Source: an uncultured Alistipes sp.
GTDB taxonomy: Bacteria > Bacteroidota > Bacteroidia > Bacteroidales > Rikenellaceae
DNA length: 64,000 nt
Direction of reading: 5' to 3'
NCBI GenBank assembly: GCA_900550375.1
Contig: URRP01000005.1
Location: 1 to 64,000 of the forward strand
Part shown: in pieces, positions 1 through 9,507 of the stretch
Position numbering within the stretch: the stretch's first letter is position 1
How the letters are laid out: each line of letters begins with the position of its first letter
Notes under the pieces: generated by a model
Databases searched by the model: none
The model's input: only the letters and a program-made list of their open reading frames with translations
Told to the model about the DNA's origin: nothing
Position numbers and translations under genes: made by a program

Positions 1-37
1 GAATTTGCCTAAAAGTTTAACGTAATTTTCTGAAACA

Positions 38-1531
38 ATGAAAAAAACTCTTTTATTTTTAGGAACGATTGCCGTTTCAGCCGTAACGAGCGGCGTAACG
101 GTATGGGCGGTAGACCGCTCGCAAAGCGACAAAATCGAATACATCGAGCGCGAGGTAGAACGTACCCCCGCACTCGGTTCGCACTTCACGGCCTACGAAG
201 CCGATAAATATCCCGACCTGACCTATGCCGCCGAGAATGCGGTCAAGGCGGTCGTGAACATCGAAGCCATCCAGCAGGTCGACGTCTCGTCGGGCTACGG
301 CGGCGGGGCTTACGATCCCTTCTTCGAGTTCTTCGGAATTCCGCAGGGCTACGGACGCCGCGGCGGCGGTCAACCGCAGACACAGGAGCGTCGAGCCGGC
401 GGTTCGGGCGTCATTATCTCCGACGACGGGTACATCGTGACGAACAACCATGTGATCGACGACGCGACCAAGCTGCGCGTGAAACTCAACGACGGCCGCA
501 CGTTCGATGCCAAGGTGATCGGCACCGATCCAACGACGGACGTGGCGCTCATCAAAATCGAAGGCAAGGATCTCCCGACCATTCCGTTCGGCAGCTCCGA
601 AGGTCTGCGGCTGGGCGAGTGGGTACTGGCGATCGGCTCGCCGTTCGACCTGCAATCGACCATTACGGCCGGCATCGTCAGCGCCAAGGCGCGCCAGCTG
701 GACGTAATTCCCGATCAGTTCCGCATCGAATCGTTCATCCAGACCGACGCGGCGGTCAACCCTGGCAATTCGGGCGGCGCGCTGGTAAACACGCGCGGCG
801 AGCTGGTGGGCATCAACACACTGATTAAATCGCAGACGGGAAGTTTCATCGGCTATTCGTTCGCCATCCCCGAATCGATCGTCAAGAAGGTCGTCGTCGA
901 CCTGAAAGAGTACGGCGTCGTGCAGCGGGCGCTGCTGGGAATTTCCTATCGCTATGTCGATCAGGACTTCATTGACCAGATGGGCAAGGAGACCGGTATC
1001 AAGGAGTTGGGCGGCGTCTATGTAGCGACCGTATCGGAAGACGGCGCGGCTTCGGCGGCCGGCATCCGCAAGGGTGACGTGATCGTGGCAATCGACGGCG
1101 TAAAAATCGACAACGCCTCGGCCGTACAGACGCAGATTGCAAAGCATCGACCGAACGATAAGGTAAAAATTACAGCAAAAAGAGACGGGGAAGTGAAACT
1201 TTTTGATGTAACCCTGCGTAATAAGGCTGGTAAAACGGAGTTAATCACCCGCGAAGCGGTCGACGTGACCGCCGCACTGGGCGGCAAGTTCCGCGATGCA
1301 GGCACGAAGCTCTGCCAAGAGTTGGAGATCAAAGGCGGCGTGCAGGTTGTAGGCATCAAGTCGAACGGAATTCTGGCCCGGGCGCGAGTGAAAGAGGGTT
1401 TCATCATCACTCACATTAACGATCGCCCCGTATTATCGCTCAGCGATATGCAGCGCATGGGCGACAAGGTAACGTCGATCGACGGTATCTATCCCAACGG
1501 TCGTGCGGCCAGCTACACGCTGGTCGAATAA
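38..1531 (+). CDS. degQ: Periplasmic serine protease of the HtrA/DegQ family
   Basis: Envelope quality-control protease of 497 residues, expected to act in the periplasm. An uncleaved or cleaved N-terminal hydrophobic segment covers about residues 4-24. The trypsin-like catalytic triad is visible as His138 (in TNNHVI), Asp168 (in TTDVALIKI) and Ser245 (in NPGNSGGAL). Two PDZ domains follow: one at about 290-395, with the carboxylate-binding region near GISYRY, and a more divergent one at about 410-497. Length and layout match Do-type proteases. The ATG at 38 directly precedes a typical MKKT leader. A strong hairpin terminator follows, so it is probably a single-gene unit. DegP and DegQ cannot be told apart by sequence reading here. 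Confidence 0.95.
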   Translation: MKKTLLFLGTIAVSAVTSGVTVWAVDRSQSDKIEYIEREVERTPALGSHFTAYEADKYPDLTYAAENAVKAVVNIEAIQQVDVSSGYGGGAYDPFFEFFGIPQGYGRRGGGQPQTQERRAGGSGVIISDDGYIVTNNHVIDDATKLRVKLNDGRTFDAKVIGTDPTTDVALIKIEGKDLPTIPFGSSEGLRLGEWVLAIGSPFDLQSTITAGIVSAKARQLDVIPDQFRIESFIQTDAAVNPGNSGGALVNTRGELVGINTLIKSQTGSFIGYSFAIPESIVKKVVVDLKEYGVVQRALLGISYRYVDQDFIDQMGKETGIKELGGVYVATVSEDGAASAAGIRKGDVIVAIDGVKIDNASAVQTQIAKHRPNDKVKITAKRDGEVKLFDVTLRNKAGKTELITREAVDVTAALGGKFRDAGTKLCQELEIKGGVQVVGIKSNGILARARVKEGFIITHINDRPVLSLSDMQRMGDKVTSIDGIYPNGRAASYTLVE

Positions 1532-1593
1532 CCGAACAGTACGATAGTCTCCCCAAAGGCAAACGCCGCTTTGCAGGAGAGTTCGATTACGAT

Positions 1594-1663
1594 CTGTCGG
1601 GATTCCGGGGAAAGAAAGAGAGAGAGTGAAGAGAGGGGATCCCGGGAACCCGACAGGTTTTTC
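1594..1663 (+). terminator. Rho-independent terminator after degQ
   Basis: CTGTCGGG at 1594-1601 pairs with CCCGACAG at 1649-1656, the stem continues imperfectly inward (TTCCGGGG against CCCGGGAA), and GTTTTT follows at 1657-1662. A second hairpin lies just downstream (CGGGGAGGAGA at 1679-1689 against TCTTCTCCCCG at 1695-1705) in the rpoD leader. Confidence 0.7.
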
Positions 1664-1757
1664 ATAACGACGTTTTACCGGGGAGGAGAGGAAGTCTTCT
1701 CCCCGCGTCGTGTGAGACAGGATAATGAGATTAGTATATATTAGGTTAAGTTAGAGT

Positions 1758-2618
1758 ATGCGTCAATTAAAAATTACAAAATCCATCACCAACCGCGAGA
1801 GCGCCTCGCTCGACAAGTATTTGCAGGAGATCGGCAAGGAGGAGCTTATCACGGTGGAAGAGGAGGTGGAACTGGCCCAACGAATCCGCAAAGGCGATCA
1901 GGAAGCGCTCGAAAAGCTTACCAAGGCCAACCTGCGGTTCGTCGTCTCGGTAGCAAAGCAGTACCAGAATCAGGGACTCAGTCTGCCGGACCTTATCAAC
2001 GAGGGCAACCTCGGTCTGATCAAGGCCGCCGAGAAGTTCGACGAGACGCGCGGTTTCAAATTCATCTCCTACGCCGTATGGTGGATTCGCCAGTCGATCC
2101 TTCAAGCCTTGGCCGAGCAGTCGCGTATCGTGCGTCTGCCGCTCAATCAGGTCGGATCGATCAACAAGATCAACAAGGCGTTCGCCCGCTTCGAGCAGGA
2201 ACACGAGCGTACGCCGTCACCTGAGGAGCTGGCTACGGAGCTGGATCTGCCGCGCGAGAAGGTGACCGACACGCTGCGCGTGGCGGGCCGTCACGTCTCG
2301 GTCGATGCACCGTTCGCCGACGGCGAGGACAACTCGCTGCTCGACGTGTTGGTCAATCCCGATTCGCCCAATGCCGACCGCGGTCTGATCAGCGAATCGC
2401 TCTCGACGGAGGTCGACCGAGCACTGGAGACGCTCACGGAGCGTGAACGCGACATCATCAAGTATTTCTTCGGCATCGGCTGCTCGGAGATGACGCTCGA
2501 AGAGATCGGCGAGAAGTTCGACCTCACGCGCGAGCGCGTCCGTCAGATCAAGGAGAAGGCCATCCGCCGCCTGCGCCACTCGTCGCGCAGCAAGCTGTTG
2601 AAATCCTATCTGGGATAG
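1758..2618 (+). CDS. rpoD: Primary sigma factor RpoD (sigma-70 family, Bacteroidetes short form)
   Basis: Housekeeping sigma factor of 286 residues that directs core RNA polymerase to vegetative promoters. Region 1.2 lies near the N-terminus (DKYLQEIGKEELIT). Region 2 is very well conserved (LRFVVSVAKQYQNQG, LPDLINEGNLGL, then GFKFISYAVWWIRQSI with the melting and -10 recognition residues). Region 3 is at about 145-200. Region 4 contains the helix-turn-helix LTRERVRQIKEKAIRRLRH. The long acidic region 1.1 of proteobacterial RpoD is absent, as is normal in Bacteroidetes. It is monocistronic, with a terminator at 2629-2675. This factor presumably reads the TTTG-N20-TAnnTTTG promoters found elsewhere in the window. 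Confidence 0.97.
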   Translation: MRQLKITKSITNRESASLDKYLQEIGKEELITVEEEVELAQRIRKGDQEALEKLTKANLRFVVSVAKQYQNQGLSLPDLINEGNLGLIKAAEKFDETRGFKFISYAVWWIRQSILQALAEQSRIVRLPLNQVGSINKINKAFARFEQEHERTPSPEELATELDLPREKVTDTLRVAGRHVSVDAPFADGEDNSLLDVLVNPDSPNADRGLISESLSTEVDRALETLTERERDIIKYFFGIGCSEMTLEEIGEKFDLTRERVRQIKEKAIRRLRHSSRSKLLKSYLG

Positions 2619-2628
2619 TCCCCGAACA

Positions 2629-2677
2629 AATAGCGACGGCTGCAAGAGATCGAATCTTGCAGCCGTCGCTATTTTAC
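2629..2677 (+). terminator. Strong terminator after rpoD
   Basis: A perfect 19-bp inverted repeat (2629-2647 against 2655-2673) with a 7-base loop ends in a short T-run. The A-rich left flank means it may also stop leftward transcripts. Confidence 0.85.
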
Positions 2678-2720
2678 CGCACGAAGAATCCCGCTCGATC
2701 CTTCGGTTCTTGCCGTCCGC

Positions 2721-3146
2721 CTACCTCTTTTCGCGGCGGACTTTCGGCACTGCGTTGCACTCGGGGCAGCACTCCGGCCTCTTCGCACGCACTTTCTTCC
2801 CTACCTGAGGCCCGCGTCCCTGACGGCTCTGCATCTGCGACCAGCGCATGAACTGCTCGGTGGAGAGGATCGATTTCATCGCCTCGGCTTCCTTCATTTT
2901 GGCCGCCCGCGCCTGCTCGCGCAGCGCTTCGTTCGAACGCAGATGTTCGAGCACAGTCTCATAAGCCTGCTCGGCCTGCTTCTCGGTGAGTTTCAACTGC
3001 GCGGTCATCCGCTCGGCCGCCTTGCGTGCCATCTGTTCGACCGTCGGGCGCTCCTTCGGAACCGCAGTGGATTTATTCTCCTGAGCCAACGCGCTCGTTC
3101 CCGCCATCAGCAAAAGTGCCATTACGGCCGTCATCATCTTTTTCAT
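2721..3146 (-). CDS. Small exported protein, DUF4890/Spy-like
   Basis: Predicted 141-residue secreted protein. A clear signal peptide (MKKMMTAVMALLLMAGTSALA, cleavage near SALAQ) precedes a charged, mostly helical body containing LKLTEKQAEQAYETVLEHL, the pattern of small Bacteroidetes DUF4890 proteins, which resemble Spy/CpxP periplasmic chaperones. A basic tail with CCPEC follows. A TATCTTTG -7 element on the minus strand at 3226-3219 sits about 73 bases upstream of the ATG; no matching TTTG lies at the expected distance. The gene converges on rpoD and shares its terminator region. The function is not established; the family assignment is by pattern only. Confidence 0.75.
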   Translation of the reverse strand: MKKMMTAVMALLLMAGTSALAQENKSTAVPKERPTVEQMARKAAERMTAQLKLTEKQAEQAYETVLEHLRSNEALREQARAAKMKEAEAMKSILSTEQFMRWSQMQSRQGRGPQVGKKVRAKRPECCPECNAVPKVRREKR

Positions 3147-3348
3147 CGTCGTAAGTATTTATAAGTTATACATTGTTTCCGCACCGGCATGAATCCGGTT
3201 CATGGAGTATTCCGATAGCAAAGATAGGGCGAAGCCGAAGGATCCGAACCGCAAGGCGGCTCAAACGGCAAAACGGCAGGATCAACCGCCGATGAAGCGG
3301 GGCGAACCGACCGCCGCTCCGTCCGATTTGAGCGACGGAGCGTAAGAA

Positions 3349-3380
3349 ACGGCGGGAATCCGTTACCGAATCCCCGCCGA
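3349..3380 (-). terminator. Terminator after the GH20 gene
   Basis: CGGCGGGAATC at 3350-3360 pairs with GAATCCCCGCCG at 3368-3379 with one irregularity. Read leftward, it is followed by TTTCTT. It lies 27 bases past the stop of the hexosaminidase gene. Confidence 0.6.
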
Positions 3381-3406
3381 ATTCACGGTTGCGTCTCTCG
3401 TCCGAT

Positions 3407-5572
3407 TTACTTGACTACGGGCGACTGCACCGTCACGAAGGGACAGCCGTTGCCCTCGCAGGTCGAGACGACACGGATCGCACGGATCGGTTTCGACGGC
3501 TGGCGGATCAGCAGTCCGCCCTTCTCCAGCTCGCCGGCACGCTCGAACGTCGTACCGTCGGCACTCAACTCGACGTATCCGGTTGTGAAGGTGAAGCGGG
3601 GCAGTTGCAGGTTACCGGTACGCACGGCCAGTTCGCGGCAGACGACCGGTTCGACGAAATCGTAACGAATCCAGTCGCCGCGGCGGCAGGTGCGCGCCGT
3701 GCGGGCGATCCCGCGATACTCCTCGGCACGCACATAGGGAAACTGCTTGCTTTCGCCCATCGAGGTGGTGATCTTCACGGCAGGCTGCTGCGTGCGGTAG
3801 TAGGCCGGAGCACCCACCTCGGGACTGCGGCCGCTGCGGTAGCTGCTGCGAAAGAGGAAACGTTCGGGATGCTCCGTGCGAATCGGTCCGGTGTAGGGCT
3901 GCGGCTGCGAGCCGTCGTCGGTATAGGTCAGCTGCGACCCGTCGTCGACCACGGCGGTCAGCATACCGTCCTTGTAGGTCACACGGGGCGGCATCAGCCG
4001 GAAACGGATACCCTGTGCACCCATCTGATCGTAATACGAGCGCAGACGGCGGTAGAACTCGTTCCATTCGCGCACCCCTTCGCTCCAGCCCAGTTCGGCC
4101 AAGGCGCAAACGCGCGGAAAGGTCATGTAGTCGAGATAGTCGGGGGTCTCAGGATTGTGCGAGACGTAGGCTTCGCTGAAGAAGGCCCCTTCGACGCCCA
4201 GTACATTGGCCTCCTGTGCCGGCGTAAATCCGCAGCGGGCGAAATCGAACGAATAGGTCTTGCGCACGTCGAAGATCGCCGCCCAGTCGTGCCCATCCTC
4301 GTGGGGCGACTGGCGCATATCGAAGTAGAAATACTCGCCGGGCATCACCACCGTGCGATACCCCTTCGCCGTGGCATCGAGACAAGCCTTGACGCTCTCC
4401 CAGCCGTGAACACGGGTATTGCGGGCCAGCTCTCCGCCCTTGATCGCCTCGTTCCACACGGCGGGACGTTTGTCATTGGCTTCGAGAATACGGGTTACAC
4501 GCCCCAGAAAGTACTGCTCCAGCGCATGACCGTCGGCCAGCCCCTCACGCGCCATCAGCGCACGGCAGTCGGGACACGTCTCCCACTGGCTCATATCGAC
4601 CTCGTCCCCGCCGATATGGAGGTACTCCGACGGAAAGAGCGCCGCCAGCTCACCCAGAATATCGGCCAGCAGCCGGTAGTTCTCTTCACGCGAAGCGCAC
4701 CACACCGAACGGTAGTCGTAACCGGCCGTCGGCCGCAAATCGGGCGTATAGTTGCAGAGGATTTCGGGATGCACGCGCGCGAAATTGCGGCTGTGCCCCG
4801 GCAGATCGAGTTCAGGGATAATCTCCACATTGCGCAGGGCAGCGTAGCGGATCAGGTCGCGCATCTCGTCCTGCGTATAGAATCCGCCGTATTTTTCGTT
4901 CCACTTGCCGTAAACGGGCATCACAGGCGAATCGCCGCCGCGCCATGCACCGATCTCGGTCAGCTCGGGATGCGATTTGATCTCCAGCCGCCACCCCTCG
5001 TCGTTCGACAGGAGCAGGTGCAGTTTGTTGATCTTCAGATGCGACAGCAGATCGATATGGCGTTTCACCCGATCGGCATCCATCCATGTGCGAACCACAT
5101 CGAGCATCATGCCGCGATAGTGGAAACGCGGCGAGTCCTCGATGCGGCAGGCATCGACGGCCAGCGGCAGGGTAGCATGGCCCGTATAGACCTCCGGCGG
5201 CAGCAGTTGCAGCAGGGTTTGCAGGCCGTTGAAAACACCTCCGTAGTCGGCACCGGCGATCTGCACCCCCTGCGGCGTCACCGTCAGCCGGTAGGACTCT
5301 TCGTCCAGCGTCGTATCGAACTCCAGACGCAGCGCAGGTCCCATCGCCCATGTACGGCCGTCGAGCCGCTGCAACGGAATGTATTCGGTAACGTATTCGA
5401 CCAGCGGCTCCAATCCGGGGGCATAAACAACGGGGATTCCCGTCGTGAAGACGAATCGCCCGTCGAGACAGGTCACGCTCTGCGGCCGCGGAATCAGCGC
5501 GCCGGATGCCGATCGGGCAGTCGCACTCAGCGTCAAAGCCGCCAGCAGGATGAATAGGGTTCGTAATTTCAT
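3407..5572 (-). CDS. Beta-N-acetylhexosaminidase, GH20
   Basis: Secreted exo-hexosaminidase of 721 residues that should remove terminal GlcNAc/GalNAc from glycans by substrate-assisted catalysis. The order is: signal peptide (MKLRTLFILLAALTLSATA), a GH20b-type N-domain (about 25-150), the GH20 barrel (about 150-500) with the hallmark HIGGDEVDMS in which Asp323-Glu324 are the catalytic pair, and a C-terminal part (about 540-721) that includes a chitobiase/F5-F8-like beta module. The reading frame stays open upstream, but ATG 5572 is chosen because the signal peptide begins there. It lies 11 bases downstream of the Nim-like gene and may be co-transcribed. Host mucin or peptidoglycan-type sugars are plausible substrates; the exact one is not deducible. 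Confidence 0.93.
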   Translation of the reverse strand: MKLRTLFILLAALTLSATARSASGALIPRPQSVTCLDGRFVFTTGIPVVYAPGLEPLVEYVTEYIPLQRLDGRTWAMGPALRLEFDTTLDEESYRLTVTPQGVQIAGADYGGVFNGLQTLLQLLPPEVYTGHATLPLAVDACRIEDSPRFHYRGMMLDVVRTWMDADRVKRHIDLLSHLKINKLHLLLSNDEGWRLEIKSHPELTEIGAWRGGDSPVMPVYGKWNEKYGGFYTQDEMRDLIRYAALRNVEIIPELDLPGHSRNFARVHPEILCNYTPDLRPTAGYDYRSVWCASREENYRLLADILGELAALFPSEYLHIGGDEVDMSQWETCPDCRALMAREGLADGHALEQYFLGRVTRILEANDKRPAVWNEAIKGGELARNTRVHGWESVKACLDATAKGYRTVVMPGEYFYFDMRQSPHEDGHDWAAIFDVRKTYSFDFARCGFTPAQEANVLGVEGAFFSEAYVSHNPETPDYLDYMTFPRVCALAELGWSEGVREWNEFYRRLRSYYDQMGAQGIRFRLMPPRVTYKDGMLTAVVDDGSQLTYTDDGSQPQPYTGPIRTEHPERFLFRSSYRSGRSPEVGAPAYYRTQQPAVKITTSMGESKQFPYVRAEEYRGIARTARTCRRGDWIRYDFVEPVVCRELAVRTGNLQLPRFTFTTGYVELSADGTTFERAGELEKGGLLIRQPSKPIRAIRVVSTCEGNGCPFVTVQSPVVK

Positions 5573-5583
5573 TATGTAAGGGA

Positions 5584-6066
5584 TTAGTATATTCGTTTGC
5601 ATTTCCCGCTCCAAGCCGCGATATCGAGCCGGATGATCTCGGTGCGGGCGAATGATTTTTCGACGTAACGCCGCCCCGACTCCCTGTCGGCAGGGGAGTA
5701 TTTGGCAAGCAGCAGCTCCAGTGCCGTCCTCCGCTCCTCGGGCAGCAGACCGCAGCGGGCGCGGCAGTCGAGCACGATGCTTTCGTAAGCGGTCGTAAAC
5801 TGCGCCGGACGCAACGCCGTCGCCCCCACGACGCAGAACGACACCTGATCGTTGCGGTCGATACAGCGGAGCTTGCGCCCACAGGGCGCACAGTGAATAT
5901 AGATCGAGGAACCGCCGTCCCACGCATAGCTGACCGGAACGCCATAAGCACCCTCGCCGTCGACGAGCGACAAGTAGCCAAACTCACCGACGGCAAGCAA
6001 TTCGCGGGCGGACATTTCGTCGAGCAGACGGTCTTGCCGCCGGACGGCGGAGTTGTCGTAATGCAT
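5584..6066 (-). CDS. Nim-family / pyridoxamine 5'-phosphate oxidase-like flavoprotein
   Basis: A 160-residue split-barrel FMN-binding protein of the family that includes 5-nitroimidazole reductases (NimA-J). Features typical of the family are the N-terminal RRQDRLLDEMSA segment, FGYLSLVDGEGAYGVPVSYAWDG and IYIHCAPCGRKL. A TATCTTTG -7 element on the minus strand at 6094-6087 precedes the ATG by 20 bases, back to back with the mazG promoter. Chromosomal homologues are common in anaerobes, and most have not been shown to confer metronidazole resistance, so no resistance call is made. Confidence 0.85.
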   Translation of the reverse strand: MHYDNSAVRRQDRLLDEMSARELLAVGEFGYLSLVDGEGAYGVPVSYAWDGGSSIYIHCAPCGRKLRCIDRNDQVSFCVVGATALRPAQFTTAYESIVLDCRARCGLLPEERRTALELLLAKYSPADRESGRRYVEKSFARTEIIRLDIAAWSGKCKRIY

Positions 6067-6147
6067 CGTTCGGATCTTTTAGTTGACAAAGATAACCTTT
6101 TTCGGCGAAAAACCATACCTTTGTATTTCGATAAACGACTATTGCCA

Positions 6148-6930
6148 ATGGAACAGGACAAACGTGCCGCGGCGACGCTGCGGCTGCTGGAGATCATGGA
6201 CGAATTGCGGGAGAAGTGCCCGTGGGATCGCAAGCAGACCTTCGAAACGCTGCGCGAGAACACCATCGAGGAGACCTACGAGCTGGCGGACGCCATCCTC
6301 GACCGCAACATGGAGGGCATCCGCGAGGAGCTGGGCGACCTGATGCTGCACATCGTCTTCTACTCGAAGCTGGGCGCCGAGACCGGAGCGTTCGACTACA
6401 CGGAGGTCGTGAACGGACTGTGCGACAAACTCGTCTACCGCCATCCGCACGTCTACGGCGAGATTCACGCCGATACACCCGACAAGGTGAAACGCAACTG
6501 GGAGGCACTCAAACTACGCAAGAAAAACCGCCGCAGCGGTACGCTGGGCGGAGTTCCCGTCAGCCTGCCGGCGATGGTCAAGGCGCTGCGCATCGGCGAG
6601 AAGGCTGCCGGCACAGGGTTCGACTGGCAGAAACGCGAAGATGTCTGGGCGAAAGTCCGCGAGGAGATCGGCGAGGTCGAGGCCGAAATGCGCCGCGACG
6701 ACCACGAAGCGACGGAAGAGGAGTTCGGCGATCTCTTCTTCGCGCTCGTCAACACCTGCCGACTCTACGGCGTCGATCCCGAAGCGGCGTTGGAGCGCAC
6801 CAACCGCAAGTTCATCCGCCGCTTCACTTCAATGGAGGAACAAGCTGCAAAACAAGGACGTATGCTCTCCGATCTGACGCTCGACGAGCAGGAATCGCTC
6901 TGGCAGGCCGCCAAAAAGGAGGAGCACTGA
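6148..6930 (+). CDS. mazG: Nucleoside triphosphate pyrophosphohydrolase MazG
   Basis: Hydrolyses NTPs/dNTPs to monophosphates and PPi, cleaning the nucleotide pool. The protein has 260 residues, the usual length for two-domain MazG. The first MazG domain carries CPWDRKQTFETLRENTIEE followed by ELGDLMLHIVFYSKL, the metal-binding EExxE/ExxD pattern. The second starts near GFDWQKREDVWAKVREEIGE and has EEFGDLFFALVNTCRL. The frame is open upstream, but ATG 6148 matches family starts and lies 25 bases after a TACCTTTG -7 box at 6116-6123. A strong hairpin terminator follows. Confidence 0.95.
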   Translation: MEQDKRAAATLRLLEIMDELREKCPWDRKQTFETLRENTIEETYELADAILDRNMEGIREELGDLMLHIVFYSKLGAETGAFDYTEVVNGLCDKLVYRHPHVYGEIHADTPDKVKRNWEALKLRKKNRRSGTLGGVPVSLPAMVKALRIGEKAAGTGFDWQKREDVWAKVREEIGEVEAEMRRDDHEATEEEFGDLFFALVNTCRLYGVDPEAALERTNRKFIRRFTSMEEQAAKQGRMLSDLTLDEQESLWQAAKKEEH

Positions 6931-6957
6931 AGCGGCCGAATGACGGCATCCAACAAA

Positions 6958-6990
6958 GCGGCGCGGGAGAACTCTCCCGCGCCGCTTTTC
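6958..6990 (+). terminator. Terminator between mazG and pheT (probably bidirectional)
   Basis: GCGGCGCGGGAGA at 6958-6970 pairs perfectly with 6973-6985, followed by TTTTCTTG. Read leftward, the stem is followed by TTTGTTGG, so it can also serve the convergent pheT transcript. Confidence 0.85.
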
Positions 6991-7004
6991 TTGTTTCGGC
7001 TACA

Positions 7005-9470
7005 TTATCGCACGACGGCTCCCGTCTGCCGTTCGAATTGTGCCTGCAAGTTTTTCATCACCCGCTCGATCGCCTTGTCGGTCAATGTCTGGCTCTTGTC
7101 CTCCAGCACGAAACTCAGCGCATAGGACTTCTTGCCCTCCGGCAGTTTGTCACCTTCGTAGACATCGAACAGCGAAACGCTCTTCAGCAGTTTCCGCTCC
7201 GTCGCCAGTGCAACGGCGCGCAGCTGCGCGAAGGTCACCTGCCGGTCGACCAGCAGCGCCAGATCGCGCTTCACCTCGGGGAACTTCGACAGTTCCTCGA
7301 AGGCGATACGATGCTTGCGCGTGGATTTCACAAGCGCATCGAAGTTCATCTCCAGATAATAGACCTCCTGCTTGAGGTCGAACGTGCGGCGAATCTGCGA
7401 CGCCACGACACCCATCTGCAACAACTCCTTGCCGCCCAGCCACAGCGACATCCCCTCGCCGAAGAGGTCGCTTTGCAGCGGTTCGCTCTTCAGGGCATAG
7501 ATATCCAGCCCGAAACGGCGCAGCAGCTTTTCGACAACGGCACGCAGCGTGAAGAACGAAGCCGCTTCGGGTTTTGCGTTCCATGACTGCGGCACGGCGG
7601 TACCCGTCACCGCGATGGCCAGCCGGTACTGCTCGGAGTAGGCCGACAACGGCTTTTCCGCATCGCGCGACGCCTCGTCATAAGAGTAGCAGTTGCCGAA
7701 CTCGTAGAGCTTGAGGCTTCCGTTGCGGCGGTTGGCATTGAGCTGCACGGCCTCCATCGTATTGAACAGCAGCGTCTGCCGCATCACGTTCAGGTCGGCG
7801 CTCAGCGGATTGAGAATCTTCACGCAGCGGGCGGCAGGGTAGGAGGTCAGTCCTTCGTAATACGCCTCTTTGGTGAGCGAGTTGGACATGATCTCGGTAA
7901 ATCCGTTGGCTGTCAGGTAGTCGGCCGCGAGGTTCATCAGGCGATTCCGGTCGGGCTTCGCCGCATAGGAGAGCGTCGAACGGACCTGAAGCGGAATTTC
8001 GACGTTGTTATAACCATAGATACGCAGCACGTCCTCCACCAGATCGGCCTCGCGCTGCACGTCCACGCGATAGGGCGGCACGGCCACGCGCCACACACCC
8101 TCGTGTTCTTCGAGAATCTTCACCTCCAGCGCGTCGAGAATCGTGCGGTAGGTCTCTTCAGGAAGTTCCTTGCCGATAAGCGCATTCGATCGTGCAGGCG
8201 AGAAGTCGAAGACGAAATCGGCGGGTTCGCCGGCGCTCGCCTCGACGATGTCGCTCGAAATCCGTCCGCCGGCCAGCTCCTTGAAGAGCAGCGCCGCGCG
8301 TTTGAGCGCATAGACTTGCAGGCGCGGATCGACGCCGCGCTCGAACCGCCACGACGAATCGGTGTTCAGTCCGTGCCGCTTGGCCGTCTTACGCACCCAC
8401 ACGGGATTGAAATAGGCGCTTTCGAGGAAGATATCGGTCGTATCGTCGCCGACGCCCGAATCCTGACCGCCGAAGACGCCGCCGATACACATCGGACGCT
8501 CGGCCGAGCAGATCATCAGATCGCGGTCGCTCAGCTTGCGCTCCACGCCGTCGAGCGTCACGAAAGGCGTTCCTTCGGCACAGGTCTTCACGACGATCCG
8601 CTTCCCTTCGATCTTGCGGGCATCGAAAGCGTGCAGCGGCTGGCCGAGTTCGAAGAGTACATAGTTGGTAATATCCACCAGATTGTTCTTGGGATGGATG
8701 CCCGCCGCACGCAGTTCGTTCTGCATCCATTCGGGCGAAGGACCGATCTTGCAGCCGGTGATCGTCACTCCCGTGTAACGGGGTGCCGCTTCGGGGTTTT
8801 CGACCGTCACGCCGATCTCCAGATCGTGATTGTCGACCTTGAAAGCCGATACGTCGGGCCACAACACCCGCGCCTCCGCATCGCCTTTGGCGCGCAGGTA
8901 AGCCGCCAGATCGCGTGCCACGCCGATGTGCGAAGCGGCATCGACGCGGTTCGGCGTCAGACCGATGCCGATCAGATAGTCGTCCTCGATATGCAGATAC
9001 TCTTTAGCCGGCATACCGACCTGCGCTCCGGCAGGCAGCTCCATGATGCCGTCGTGCGACGCGCCGATGCCCAACTCGTCCTCGGCGCAGAGCATACCGA
9101 GCGACTCCACGCCGCGGATCTTGCTGCGCTTGATTTTGAACTCCTCGTCGCCCCCGTCGGGATAGAGCACGGCACCCACCGTGGCGCAGAGCACCTTGAG
9201 TCCCTTACGGCAGTTGGGTGCGCCGCAGACGATCTGTAAAGGGGCCTCGCCGCCTACGTCGACCGTCGTGACGTGCAGGTGATCTGAATCGGGATGCTCC
9301 TCGCAGGTGAGCACCTCGCCCACGACGACTCCCTGCAAACCGCCGCGCACGGTCTCGATCTTCTCGAACGACTCCACCTCCAGACCGATGTCCGTGAGGA
9401 TGGTCGCCATCGCTTCGGCCGACAGGTCGGCGGCAATATACTTTTTCAGCCAGTTGTAAGAGATATTCAT
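7005..9470 (-). CDS. pheT: Phenylalanyl-tRNA synthetase beta subunit
   Basis: Large subunit (821 residues) of the alpha2-beta2 enzyme that charges tRNA-Phe. The start MNISYNWLKKYIAADLSAE is the canonical N-terminus. It is followed by the tRNA-binding OB fold (about 40-150), the B3/B4 editing domain (about 210-390), B5 (about 400-475, near SNALIGKELPEETY), the catalytic-like core (about 490-690) and a C-terminal FDX-ACB anticodon-binding domain (FPEVKRDLALLVDRQVTFAQ). An upstream in-frame extension was rejected because it covers the promoter repeat. Two promoters with perfect TTTG-N20-TATCTTTG spacing lie in tandem at 9509-9540 and 9582-9613, each inside a copy of a dispersed repeat. PheS is not in this window. 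Confidence 0.97.
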   Translation of the reverse strand: MNISYNWLKKYIAADLSAEAMATILTDIGLEVESFEKIETVRGGLQGVVVGEVLTCEEHPDSDHLHVTTVDVGGEAPLQIVCGAPNCRKGLKVLCATVGAVLYPDGGDEEFKIKRSKIRGVESLGMLCAEDELGIGASHDGIMELPAGAQVGMPAKEYLHIEDDYLIGIGLTPNRVDAASHIGVARDLAAYLRAKGDAEARVLWPDVSAFKVDNHDLEIGVTVENPEAAPRYTGVTITGCKIGPSPEWMQNELRAAGIHPKNNLVDITNYVLFELGQPLHAFDARKIEGKRIVVKTCAEGTPFVTLDGVERKLSDRDLMICSAERPMCIGGVFGGQDSGVGDDTTDIFLESAYFNPVWVRKTAKRHGLNTDSSWRFERGVDPRLQVYALKRAALLFKELAGGRISSDIVEASAGEPADFVFDFSPARSNALIGKELPEETYRTILDALEVKILEEHEGVWRVAVPPYRVDVQREADLVEDVLRIYGYNNVEIPLQVRSTLSYAAKPDRNRLMNLAADYLTANGFTEIMSNSLTKEAYYEGLTSYPAARCVKILNPLSADLNVMRQTLLFNTMEAVQLNANRRNGSLKLYEFGNCYSYDEASRDAEKPLSAYSEQYRLAIAVTGTAVPQSWNAKPEAASFFTLRAVVEKLLRRFGLDIYALKSEPLQSDLFGEGMSLWLGGKELLQMGVVASQIRRTFDLKQEVYYLEMNFDALVKSTRKHRIAFEELSKFPEVKRDLALLVDRQVTFAQLRAVALATERKLLKSVSLFDVYEGDKLPEGKKSYALSFVLEDKSQTLTDKAIERVMKNLQAQFERQTGAVVR

Positions 9471-9507
9471 ATCGTTTTCAATTTTCTGTTCAGATGAAAA
9501 ATAACGG

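Noticed and set aside
3389..5557. Plus-strand open frame of about 720 codons
   Set aside because: Antisense to the GH20 gene with its intact signal peptide and catalytic Asp-Glu pair.
5584..6066. Metronidazole-resistance gene call for the Nim-like protein
   Set aside because: Family membership is clear, but most chromosomal homologues are not shown to give resistance, and no activating insertion sequence is present.
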